Shown here: in pieces, positions 1 to 6,786 of the stretch
Numbering within the stretch: position 1 is the first letter of the stretch
Layout: each line of letters starts with the position of its first letter
Source of the DNA: Carnobacterium_A sp036639135
Lineage (GTDB): Bacteria; Bacillota; Bacilli; Lactobacillales; Carnobacteriaceae
Assembly (NCBI GenBank): GCA_036639135.1
Contig: JAVWJE010000031.1
Location: forward strand, 1 to 19,979
DNA length: 19,979 bases
Reading direction: 5' to 3'
Notes under the pieces: model-generated
Seen by the model: the letters and a program-made list of their open reading frames with translations, nothing else
The model's database searches: none
What the model was told of the DNA's origin: nothing
Program-made: the position numbers and the translations under genes

Positions 1-649
1 CACCAGTTTCTTCTTTAAATATTCGAGACAGATTAGTTGGGCTGAGAAAGTAGATTTGCGCGAGTTCGTTTAAGGTAATATCTTCTATATAATGTGCCTC
101 AAGATAATGAATGATATCATTAACTGTTTGTTGTTTTTTTTGTTCATCCGCGCTTAATACTACTTGAGTATTTTTAGTTGTTAACGCATATTTGTCTCTT
201 AAAAGTAAAACGATTAGTTGAATAACAAAAGACTTTAACATGAGTTCAAGACCAGGTTCATTTGCTGCTCGTTCGGCGATAATTTTTTGACAAATCGCAA
301 AGAATTCATTGTTGTGTTCTTTTAATTGAATAATAGGAGATTCTACTGGAAAGAAGTCCTTTGGAAAAAAATCCAACATGACATTACGAAAACCAATATG
401 AAGCTGAGTATTTTTCATATCAGTGACCGAATGTTCATAGTGACTGATGCCGGGGTTAAACAAAAGAATGGTTTCTTTTTCTAAGTATACGGTTTGATCG
501 TTAATCGTGTACAATGATTCACCCTCAATAAGGATAGAAAGTTCTAAAAAATCATGATGATGATTCCTTCCAGATGAAGGTCCAATAGTTGTTACATCAA
601 AAACATATAAAATTTCAGGATTAAAAGTTTTAGCATTCACTTTAAACAT
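1..649 (-). CDS. AraC-family transcriptional regulator, C-terminus cut by window edge
   Basis: I translated this by hand from the minus strand: an open frame of 216 codons runs from 649 off the left end. The N-terminal part looks like an AraC cupin sensor domain, with GRNHHHDFLELSILIEGE near residue 27 and a later FNPGISHYEH stretch. The visible C-terminal end (IIHYLEAHYIEDITLNELA, then LSPTNLSRIFKEETG) is the first helix-turn-helix of an AraC DNA-binding domain; the second is missing because of the window edge. I chose the ATG at 649 because GGAGG lies 7 nt upstream; another ATG 4 nt earlier is too close to that site. It is divergent from the ABC exporter at 858, so it may control it, but the sensor's usual ligands in this fold are sugars and nothing here identifies the effector. 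Confidence 0.85.
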   Translation of the reverse strand, partial: MFKVNAKTFNPEILYVFDVTTIGPSSGRNHHHDFLELSILIEGESLYTINDQTVYLEKETILLFNPGISHYEHSVTDMKNTQLHIGFRNVMLDFFPKDFFPVESPIIQLKEHNNEFFAICQKIIAERAANEPGLELMLKSFVIQLIVLLLRDKYALTTKNTQVVLSADEQKKQQTVNDIIHYLEAHYIEDITLNELAQIYFLSPTNLSRIFKEETG

Positions 650-695
650 CCATTCACCTCCAAGAAAAACATACATGCGTATTCAATCTCTTAAA

Positions 696-724
696 AGTAT
701 AAAGTATCTTGTTAGATAGCGCAA
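696..724 (-). promoter_or_regulatory. Candidate sigma-A promoter for the AraC-type regulator
   Basis: On the minus strand, TTGCGC (724-719) and TATACT (701-696) are separated by exactly 17 bp. The -10 matches 5 of 6 consensus bases; the -35 matches only TTG. The predicted start would give a leader of about 40 nt before the regulator's ATG. Confidence 0.45.
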
Positions 725-757
725 TCATTCAGCCTAATAGATGAGTTTCTTCTTTCA

Positions 758-788
758 TTGTCATTTACTCCATCTCTTTTAATAGAAT
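758..788 (+). promoter_or_regulatory. Weak candidate promoter for the ABC exporter operon
   Basis: TTGTCA (758-763) and TAGAAT (783-788) each match 5 of 6 consensus bases, but the spacer is 19 bp, longer than ideal. No better pair is visible between the divergent genes. An activator from the adjacent AraC-type gene could compensate for the poor spacing; this is inference. Confidence 0.3.
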
Positions 789-857
789 ACACCATTCTTT
801 TAGTTTAAAATTTTCGTTATCCTTAAAGTACTTAGTAAATAAAAGGAGGTAAAACAT

Positions 858-2621
858 ATGGGAAGTATCAGATGGGTTTGGAAATACATTCGTTCTTATC
901 GCTTTAAATTATCAATAGGAATTGGCTTAGTTATTATCGTTGCTTTATTAAATATAGTCTCACCGCTAATTGGTGGGTTAATTGTTGATGATGTTATTGT
1001 AAAAGGAAAAACAGGAATACTGGCTCCGTTGTTAATTGTGATGATTGTTGCTTCACTTTTTCGTACGGTTCTTCGATACGTGTATCAAATTATGTTTGAA
1101 CGAATTGGGCAAAACGCTTTATTTAATATTCGAGAAGAAATGTTTCGTAAACTACAAGAACTAGATTTTAATTTTTTTAATAATACGCGAGTTGGCGATA
1201 TTATGGCTAGAATGACTGGAGATACAGATGCGATAAGGCACGCTGTTTCATGGCTATTGTATAACGTTTTAGATAATTTTCTATTGCTTGTTTCAGCTAT
1301 AGTTGTGATGGGAATAATTGAATGGCGGTTAATGGTGGCCTTGGTTTTAATCACACCTTTTATTGGAATACTGACCGTTGTATTGTCTAGGAAAGCTAAT
1401 CCTGTTTTTTATCAAATTCGTGAGAGTTTTTCTAGATTAAATTCAATGGTAGAAGAAAATGTTAGTGGAAATAAAACCGTAAAAGCTTTCGCAAGAGAAA
1501 ATTATGAGATAGAAAAGTTTAACCAATACAATGAAGACTATAAAAGAAGAAATTTGGAATCAGCAGCTGTTACGAAAACGTATTTGCCTGTATTAGAAAC
1601 GTTGGCTGCTTTCTTATCTGTTATTACAATAGGGTTAGGAGGGCTGTTAGTCATTGATGGCAGTATGACTTTAGGAGATTTAGTGGCTTTTAATGGGTTT
1701 ATTTGGATGTTAAATATTCCGATGCGTAATGTAGGTTGGTATGTTAATGATCTGCAACATTTTATTACATCAACCTATAAAATTAGAGAGTTACTAGCAT
1801 CTAAACCACAGATTCCGCTTGAAAAAAGACAAACAACTCCAACCATTAGAGGGTTTGTTGAGTTTCAAGATGTGTCATTCCACTTTGCTGATGATCCTGA
1901 TACAGAGGTTTTAAGTCACATTTCATTAAAAGTCTCGCCTGGTCAAACGATAGGGATTTTAGGAGAGACGGGCTCAGGGAAATCAACGTTAGTGAACTTA
2001 ATTTCGCGCTTTTTTGATCCAACAGAAGGCCGAATACTCATTGATGGTCAAGACGCTAGAAGAATTAATGTACGAGAATTGAGAAAACATATCGCTATCG
2101 TGATGCAAGATGTCTTTTTATTCTCAGATACAATAAAAGAAAATATTGCTTTTGGAACACCAGAAGCTGAATTAGAAAGAGTCAAACTAATGGCTCGCGT
2201 TGCCGATGCTAGTCCATTTATCGAAAGCATGCCAGACCAATATAATACATTTTTAGGAGAACGTGGGAGTGGCTTGTCGGGTGGACAACGTCAACGGATT
2301 TCATTAGCAAGAGGATTGATGAAAGATCCTTCTATACTCATTCTAGATGATACGACTTCTGCAGTTGATATGGAGACAGAAGTTAAAATTCAAAATGAAT
2401 TACAAAATGTTTCACAAAAGAAAACAACCTTTATTATAGCGAATCGTATTTCTTCTGTTAAAGCAGCTGATGAAATTTTGATTCTCTCTAAAGGCAAAAT
2501 AATCGAACGAGGAACACATGCATCCTTACTCAAACTTAAAGGTGCCTACTACAAAATCTACTTGAAACAATTAGGCAAGTCAGATGACGATGAGGAGGTG
2601 CTAGATAATGGTCCAGAATAG
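858..2621 (+). CDS. Heterodimeric ABC exporter subunit with degenerate ATP site (BmrC/LmrC/TM287-like)
   Basis: A 587-residue half-transporter: an N-terminal type IV exporter membrane domain (about residues 1-320, six hydrophobic segments), then one nucleotide-binding domain. The Walker A motif GETGSGKST starts at about 369, the signature LSGGQ at 473, and Walker B ends in Asp-Asp (497-498) where active subunits have Asp-Glu. The switch histidine is Asn529 (IIANRISSV). Loss of both Glu and His marks this as the degenerate half of a heterodimer, as established for BmrC, LmrC and TM287. AGGAGGT lies 8 nt before the ATG. The last 14 nt overlap the next gene, so the two are translationally coupled. 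Such pairs export drugs, peptides or lipids; the substrate cannot be read here. Confidence 0.9.
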   Translation: MGSIRWVWKYIRSYRFKLSIGIGLVIIVALLNIVSPLIGGLIVDDVIVKGKTGILAPLLIVMIVASLFRTVLRYVYQIMFERIGQNALFNIREEMFRKLQELDFNFFNNTRVGDIMARMTGDTDAIRHAVSWLLYNVLDNFLLLVSAIVVMGIIEWRLMVALVLITPFIGILTVVLSRKANPVFYQIRESFSRLNSMVEENVSGNKTVKAFARENYEIEKFNQYNEDYKRRNLESAAVTKTYLPVLETLAAFLSVITIGLGGLLVIDGSMTLGDLVAFNGFIWMLNIPMRNVGWYVNDLQHFITSTYKIRELLASKPQIPLEKRQTTPTIRGFVEFQDVSFHFADDPDTEVLSHISLKVSPGQTIGILGETGSGKSTLVNLISRFFDPTEGRILIDGQDARRINVRELRKHIAIVMQDVFLFSDTIKENIAFGTPEAELERVKLMARVADASPFIESMPDQYNTFLGERGSGLSGGQRQRISLARGLMKDPSILILDDTTSAVDMETEVKIQNELQNVSQKKTTFIIANRISSVKAADEILILSKGKIIERGTHASLLKLKGAYYKIYLKQLGKSDDDEEVLDNGPE

Positions 2622-4389
2622 TGCTAGAAAAGATGAAGAGCTAAAAGAAGAATTTAATAAAGAACATTTTAAACGATTAGGCGGTTACTTGAAACCATAT
2701 CAAAAAGCTGTAGCAAAAATATTGCTAGTCATTTTGATATCCAATATAATTATGGTACTTGGTCCTTATCTAACAAGTATTGTTATTGACCAGGCTATAC
2801 CTAATAAAGACACTGCTCAAATGGGTTGGATTATCCTTGTGTTTTCATTAGCAACGCTCGTTGGAGGTTGGTGTTCAAGGTATCGAATTCAACACATTAC
2901 GTTATTAGGGCAAAATGTTTTGAAGGATATGCGGTCACAAATATTTGAGCATCTTCAAAAATTGTCTTTTTCTTATTTTGATACTCGCCCACACGGAAAG
3001 ATCGTTATTCGAGTTGTTAACTACATTAATTCGTTAAGTGATTTACTTTCTAATGGGTTAATTAACGTGATTTCAGATGTATTAAGCTTAGTTGTAACAC
3101 TAGTCTTTATGTTCTCAATCAATGTTAAATTGACGTTGTATAGTTTTATCTTATTGCCATTTTTATTCGTGGCTACATTATTTATTCAAAAAGCTCAACG
3201 AAAAGCTTTCCAAGAAGTTAGCAATAAACAAGCAAACTTAAATGCTTATATTCATGAAAGCATTTCAGGAATTAAAGTAACACAATCATTCACGCGTGAA
3301 TCAATGAATAATGAAATATTCGCAGAAGTCAGTCAAGAACAAAGAACAACCTGGCTAAAAGCCGTTAAAATTCAGTTGTTATTAGCACCAGCTATTCAAA
3401 ACATTGCGACAGTGACCATCTCACTTATTTACTTTATTGGTATAAGAGGAGTAGGTGTTGATGTATCTACAGGGATTTTAATTGCCTTTATTGGTTATGT
3501 TAATAACTTTTGGAATCCGATGGTTAATATAGGGAACTTTTACAACTCTCTTATTACTGGAACGGCTTATCTTGAACGGATATTTGAAACACTTGATATT
3601 AAGCCTGAGATTACAGATAAAGAGGATGCTTTTGTTATGCCTCCTGTAAAGGGAGATGTTGTGTTTAAAGAGGTCACCTTTGGTTATAAACCAAACCAAA
3701 CTATTTTTGAACAATTATCTTTCCATGTTAAACCAGGAGAAACCATTGCAATAGTTGGACCAACAGGAGCAGGAAAATCAACAATTATTAATTTAATTAG
3801 TCGGTTTTATGATGTGAATGAGGGTGAAATTTTAGTCGATGGCATTGATATTCGAGATGTCACATTAAAATCTTTGAGAGATCAAATAGGAGTCATGTTG
3901 CAAGACACGTTTATTTTTTCTGGTACTATCATGGAAAATATACGCTATGGAAAATTGGATGCTACGGAAGAAGAAATTATAGCAGCTGCTAAAATTGTAC
4001 GTGCGCATGAGTTTATCATGCAACAAAAAGAAGGATACCACACAGTGATAAAAGAGCGTGGGAGCACATTGTCAGCCGGACAACGGCAATTAATTTCTTT
4101 TGCTCGGACTTTATTATCTGATCCAAAAGTATTAATTTTAGATGAAGCGACTTCAAGCATTGATACACAAACAGAAATTCTTTTACAAGAAGGATTGGAT
4201 TCTTTGTTAGAGGGAAGAACAGCATTTATTATTGCTCACCGTTTGTCCACTATAAAAAACAGTTCACGAATCTTTTATATTGCTGATAAAGAGATTCAAG
4301 AATCGGGCAGCCATCAAGAATTAATGGACCAAAAAGGGTTGTACTACAATTTGTATAAAACACAATTTGATTTACTCCAACAAATCTAA
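2608..4389 (+). CDS. Heterodimeric ABC exporter subunit with canonical catalytic residues (BmrD/LmrD/TM288-like)
   Basis: A 593-residue half-transporter and partner of the preceding gene. The membrane domain occupies about residues 20-330. The ATPase domain has Walker A GPTGAGKST (from 384), signature LSAGQ (488-492, second Gly replaced by Ala), Walker B LILDE with catalytic Glu513, and switch His544 (IIAHRLST). The altered signature faces the degenerate Walker site of the partner, while this subunit's intact Walker site faces the partner's LSGGQ, so the dimer should have one working and one non-hydrolysing ATP site. GGAGG (2594-2598) precedes the ATG within the end of the upstream gene. A terminator follows at 4417. 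Confidence 0.9.
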   Translation: MVQNSARKDEELKEEFNKEHFKRLGGYLKPYQKAVAKILLVILISNIIMVLGPYLTSIVIDQAIPNKDTAQMGWIILVFSLATLVGGWCSRYRIQHITLLGQNVLKDMRSQIFEHLQKLSFSYFDTRPHGKIVIRVVNYINSLSDLLSNGLINVISDVLSLVVTLVFMFSINVKLTLYSFILLPFLFVATLFIQKAQRKAFQEVSNKQANLNAYIHESISGIKVTQSFTRESMNNEIFAEVSQEQRTTWLKAVKIQLLLAPAIQNIATVTISLIYFIGIRGVGVDVSTGILIAFIGYVNNFWNPMVNIGNFYNSLITGTAYLERIFETLDIKPEITDKEDAFVMPPVKGDVVFKEVTFGYKPNQTIFEQLSFHVKPGETIAIVGPTGAGKSTIINLISRFYDVNEGEILVDGIDIRDVTLKSLRDQIGVMLQDTFIFSGTIMENIRYGKLDATEEEIIAAAKIVRAHEFIMQQKEGYHTVIKERGSTLSAGQRQLISFARTLLSDPKVLILDEATSSIDTQTEILLQEGLDSLLEGRTAFIIAHRLSTIKNSSRIFYIADKEIQESGSHQELMDQKGLYYNLYKTQFDLLQQI

Positions 4390-4416
4390 AAATAAAGGTT
4401 TTTAAAAAATAGAGGT

Positions 4417-4455
4417 ATACACTACAGACCATTGTCGTTTGTAGTGTATTTTTTT
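4417..4455 (+). terminator. Intrinsic terminator of the ABC exporter operon
   Basis: ATACACTACA (4417-4426) pairs perfectly with TGTAGTGTAT (4440-4449), with a 13-nt loop, followed by a run of T to 4455. It lies 28 nt after the exporter stop codon. Confidence 0.85.
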
Positions 4456-4490
4456 CAGCAATAGATAATCATGTTAAATACTTAAGGTGT

Positions 4491-4710
4491 TGGAGACTAA
4501 AAACGCACTAACCCTATTTTTTCATAATAAACGAATTTGTACCTATTTGATGGTCCAGAAAGGGGATTATGGATAAGTTTTGGAATAGAATCGCAAACTT
4601 GTCGCTTCTGGGGAGGTTTTGGATAAGTGGTATGAAAAAGATGCTATCTTGTCCAAAATCGTGCTTTAAATCAAAAAGCACTAAAAAAGTCTTCCATTTA
4701 TTGAAGACTT
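4491..4710. repeat. Structured intergenic element with tandem hairpins (possible dispersed repeat or small RNA)
   Basis: This gene-free stretch is dense with stems. CCAGAA (4555-4560) pairs with TTCTGG (4606-4611) around GATAAGTTT (4572-4580)/AAACTTGTC (4595-4603). A second hairpin pairs GGTTTTGGATAAG with CTTGTCCAAAATC (4615-4627/4648-4660, with G-U pairs), a third GTGCTTT with AAAGCAC (4661-4667/4675-4681), a fourth AAGTCTTC with GAAGACTT (4687-4694/4703-4710). GGATAAG and CTTGTC each occur twice exactly 50 bp apart (4571/4621 and 4598/4648). TGGAGACT (4491) is an imperfect inverted match of AGTCTTCCA (4688). A 54-codon open frame from ATG 4569 crosses it but looks incidental. I do not recognise the family. 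Confidence 0.5.
4687..4710 (-). terminator. Hairpin with T-run on the minus strand
   Basis: An 8-bp perfect stem (AAGTCTTC/GAAGACTT, 8-nt loop) is followed on the minus strand by six T, the form of an intrinsic terminator. No minus-strand gene lies upstream of it, so it would stop antisense transcription from the thioesterase region, or it is simply part of the structured element. Confidence 0.4.
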
Positions 4711-4744
4711 ACTCATGTAATAGAAAGTTTTAGGCATCATTGTT

Positions 4745-4772
4745 TTGCTAGCGGCTAAATGAGGTGTATGAT
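4745..4772 (+). promoter_or_regulatory. Candidate promoter for the thioesterase-scrR unit
   Basis: TTGCTA (4745-4750) and TATGAT (4767-4772) with a 16-bp spacer match consensus at 4 and 5 of 6 bases. Transcripts would begin near 4779, just before the hexamer repeat, and carry both the thioesterase and repressor genes. Confidence 0.4.
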
Positions 4773-4782
4773 ATATTTGATT

Positions 4783-4806
4783 AAGAGTAAGAGTAAGAGT
4801 AAGAGG
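4783..4806 (+). repeat. Hexanucleotide tandem repeat AAGAGT x3 plus AAGAGG
   Basis: Three perfect AAGAGT units and a fourth AAGAGG unit lie immediately upstream of the thioesterase ribosome binding site (GAGG, 4815-4818). The last units are purine-rich and resemble weak ribosome binding sites. If the upstream ATG at 4759 were used, they would encode a Ser-Lys repeat; I consider that start unlikely. Confidence 0.8.
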
Positions 4807-4824
4807 AATGAAAAGAGGATGAAA

Positions 4825-5592
4825 ATGGAAAATCAGATTTTTGAAAGTGAACACAAAATTAATTATTATGAGTGTGATGCCAATCAGCAATTGACTATTT
4901 CCATGTTGGTCAATATTATGATGCAAGTATCAGGCGAACACAGCCAGGAGCTAGGTGTAGGAGACGAAGATTTAGCTGAAAAAGGATTAGCATGGATCGT
5001 GCTTCAATACGCGATAGAAATCAAACAGATGCCAACAGCTCATCAAAAAATAAAGGTTTCAACACAAGCATTATCTTACAATAAATTATTTTGTTACCGG
5101 GAATTTAATATATACGATGAAAAGGGTACTCTTTGCGTAACCGCTAAAAGTACATTTGCTTTATTGGATATTGAAAAAAGGAAAATGGTTCGCATTCAAG
5201 ATGAAGTTGTTGCACCTTTTCAAACGCCTTTTTCAAAAAAAATAATACGCACACCTAAACCTGAAAAAATAATAAATGATCAAATGGTCGAAAACGAATA
5301 CCGCGTTCGTTACTTAGATATCGATACGAATTTACATGTGAACAATTCTAAGTACTTAGATTGGGCAATAGATACATTGGATTACGAATTTTTGACTACC
5401 CATAAATTGACTCATCTGAATGTTAAATTTGAAAAAGAAGTGTATTATGGCAATCAAATAAAAAGTCAAATGAGTCTCTTTGAGAACGAAGAAGGGAAAT
5501 TAATTTCTGCTCACCGTATCTTGACTGGAGAGGTGGTAAACAGTGAAGCTAGCATGACTTGGGAAACAAACAAAAAGGAAGCAAACAGGTGA
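4825..5592 (+). CDS. Acyl-ACP thioesterase (FatA/FatB family)
   Basis: A 255-residue protein from ATG 4825, close to the usual length of bacterial PF01643 thioesterases. These cytosolic enzymes hydrolyse acyl-ACP to free fatty acid. Two hotdog halves are visible. The second has the family core DIDTNLHVNNSKYLDW (about 165-180) with Asp167, Asn169 and His171 in catalytic-type positions, and acidic residues Glu203/Glu205 in FEKEVYYGN. I prefer 4825 over the longer start at 4759: GAGG (4815-4818) lies 6 nt upstream, while the extra 22 residues are low-complexity Ser-Lys encoded by a hexamer repeat. The stop is 4 nt before the repressor gene. Its tie to sucrose control is unexplained; shared transcription is the simplest reading. 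Confidence 0.88.
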   Translation: MENQIFESEHKINYYECDANQQLTISMLVNIMMQVSGEHSQELGVGDEDLAEKGLAWIVLQYAIEIKQMPTAHQKIKVSTQALSYNKLFCYREFNIYDEKGTLCVTAKSTFALLDIEKRKMVRIQDEVVAPFQTPFSKKIIRTPKPEKIINDQMVENEYRVRYLDIDTNLHVNNSKYLDWAIDTLDYEFLTTHKLTHLNVKFEKEVYYGNQIKSQMSLFENEEGKLISAHRILTGEVVNSEASMTWETNKKEANR

Positions 5593-5596
5593 TGAG

Positions 5597-6580
5597 ATGG
5601 TAACAATCAACGATATTGCTAAACGAGCTGGCGTTGCTAAAAGTACTGTTTCCAGATATTTAAATGGCGGATCAGTGAGTCCAAAAACAAAAGAAAAATT
5701 AGATATAATTGTTGCAGAAACCGGTTATAGACCGAATACTTTTGCACAAAGTTTGAAAGCAAAAAAAACGAATATTATTGGAACGATTATTCCACGTTTA
5801 GATTCTTATTCCGCAAATGAAGCTTTAATTTCTATTGATGAAGGATTAAGAAAGAAGAATTTTCAATTGTTAATCATTCATACAAATCAAGACTCTCAAA
5901 GAGAAATTGAAAGTATTTATTCATTAGCGAGTCAAAAGGTTGCAGGAATTCTTTTATTCGCGACAGTTATCACAAAAGCTCACAAAAAAGCGATTGTTGA
6001 TGTAGGTATTCCAGTTATTTTACTAGGGCAACAAGCGGATGGTTTTTATTCAATCGTCCACGACGAATATGATGCAGGTTTTAAACTAGGTAAATATGCT
6101 ACTGACTTAGGACATAAAAAATTTTTATATTTTACTGTTTTTGAAGCTGACGTGGCAGTAGGACAACTGCGTAAAAAAGGAGTATTAGATGCCTTAAAAG
6201 AAACAAAAGAGAGTACAGTTGAAATAATTGAAACGAGTTTTACTTTTGAACGAGCATACCAACAGATTTTAGCAGTATTACCCTCAGTAAAAGCTTCTTA
6301 TATTATTTGTGCAACAGATAATATTGCACTCGCCGTTTTAAAAGCAGCACATCAATTGAAAATAGAGATTCCAGATGTGTTTTCATTAGCTGGATTTGGC
6401 GGCTATCAAATTACGACGGTCGTTTCACCAACAATCACGACTGTAAAGTATGCGTACCAAGAGTTAGGTGAAACAGCAGTTGAAAACTTACTTTTATTGT
6501 TGGAAGGATTACCAATTCCTAAGAAAACAGTTTTGAAAAATGAATTAATAAAAAATCAATCGACGAAAAGATGGAATTAA
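5597..6580 (+). CDS. scrR: LacI-family repressor, probable sucrose operon repressor ScrR
   Basis: A 327-residue LacI/GalR regulator. Residues 2-23 form the DNA-binding helix-turn-helix (VTINDIAKRAGVAKSTVSRYLNGG), followed by the hinge region with TGYRPNTFAQSLK and a periplasmic-binding-protein-like effector domain to the end, including CATDNIALAVL and the closing TTVKYAYQELG. The start is supported by AGGTGA overlapping the upstream stop codon, spaced 4 nt between genes, suggesting translational coupling to the thioesterase. The assignment to sucrose rests on position: it ends 206 nt before the sucrose PTS and hydrolase genes, with a LacI-type operator between. Another sugar effector remains possible. 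Confidence 0.85.
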   Translation: MVTINDIAKRAGVAKSTVSRYLNGGSVSPKTKEKLDIIVAETGYRPNTFAQSLKAKKTNIIGTIIPRLDSYSANEALISIDEGLRKKNFQLLIIHTNQDSQREIESIYSLASQKVAGILLFATVITKAHKKAIVDVGIPVILLGQQADGFYSIVHDEYDAGFKLGKYATDLGHKKFLYFTVFEADVAVGQLRKKGVLDALKETKESTVEIIETSFTFERAYQQILAVLPSVKASYIICATDNIALAVLKAAHQLKIEIPDVFSLAGFGGYQITTVVSPTITTVKYAYQELGETAVENLLLLLEGLPIPKKTVLKNELIKNQSTKRWN

Positions 6581-6600
6581 ACTAGAAAAACCCTATTGAA

Positions 6601-6656
6601 CCTTTTCACTAATAACTCTTATGGTTAGACTTGTAGTGAAAAGGATCAGTTTTTTT
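6601..6656 (+). terminator. Intrinsic terminator after scrR
   Basis: CCTTTTCACTA (6601-6611) pairs perfectly with TAGTGAAAAGG (6634-6644), with CTAA/TTAG able to pair further inside, and seven T follow at 6650-6656. It separates scrR transcription from the scrA promoter. Confidence 0.85.
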
Positions 6657-6707
6657 GATTTTGCATAAAATTCATTTAACTAAATACAATTAAAAAACAG
6701 TTAATAC

Positions 6708-6736
6708 TAGACAAACTAAATAAAAGCGGTTACAAT
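6708..6736 (+). promoter_or_regulatory. Sigma-A promoter of the sucrose operon
   Basis: TAGACA (6708-6713) and TACAAT (6731-6736) each match 5 of 6 consensus bases with an exact 17-bp spacer. The expected start, near 6743, falls inside the operator/cre palindrome, an arrangement suited to repression. A leader of about 45 nt then carries AGGAGG at 6775-6780. Confidence 0.75.
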
Positions 6737-6739
6737 TAA

Positions 6740-6754
6740 ATGGAACCGGTACCT
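6740..6754 (+). promoter_or_regulatory. Catabolite-responsive element / ScrR operator
   Basis: ATGGAACCGGTACCT fits every fixed position of the established cre consensus WTGNAANCGNWNNCW. Its core GGAACCGGTACC is a near-palindrome centred on CG (10 of 12 positions symmetric), as LacI-family operators usually are. It overlaps the predicted transcription start, so either CcpA or ScrR binding would block the promoter. Which protein binds, or whether both do, cannot be decided from sequence. Confidence 0.7.
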
Positions 6755-6786
6755 AAAATAAAAAGCAATTATAAGGAGGAAATCAA

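Noticed and set aside
4681..4926. Minus-strand open frame across the thioesterase start
   Set aside because: It overlaps a real gene, contains Leu-Thr repeats produced by the hexamer repeat, and lacks a plausible start signal.
5716..5728. AAACCGGTT palindrome inside scrR as another operator
   Set aside because: It encodes the conserved LacI-family ETGYRP motif and does not match the core found at the scr promoter.
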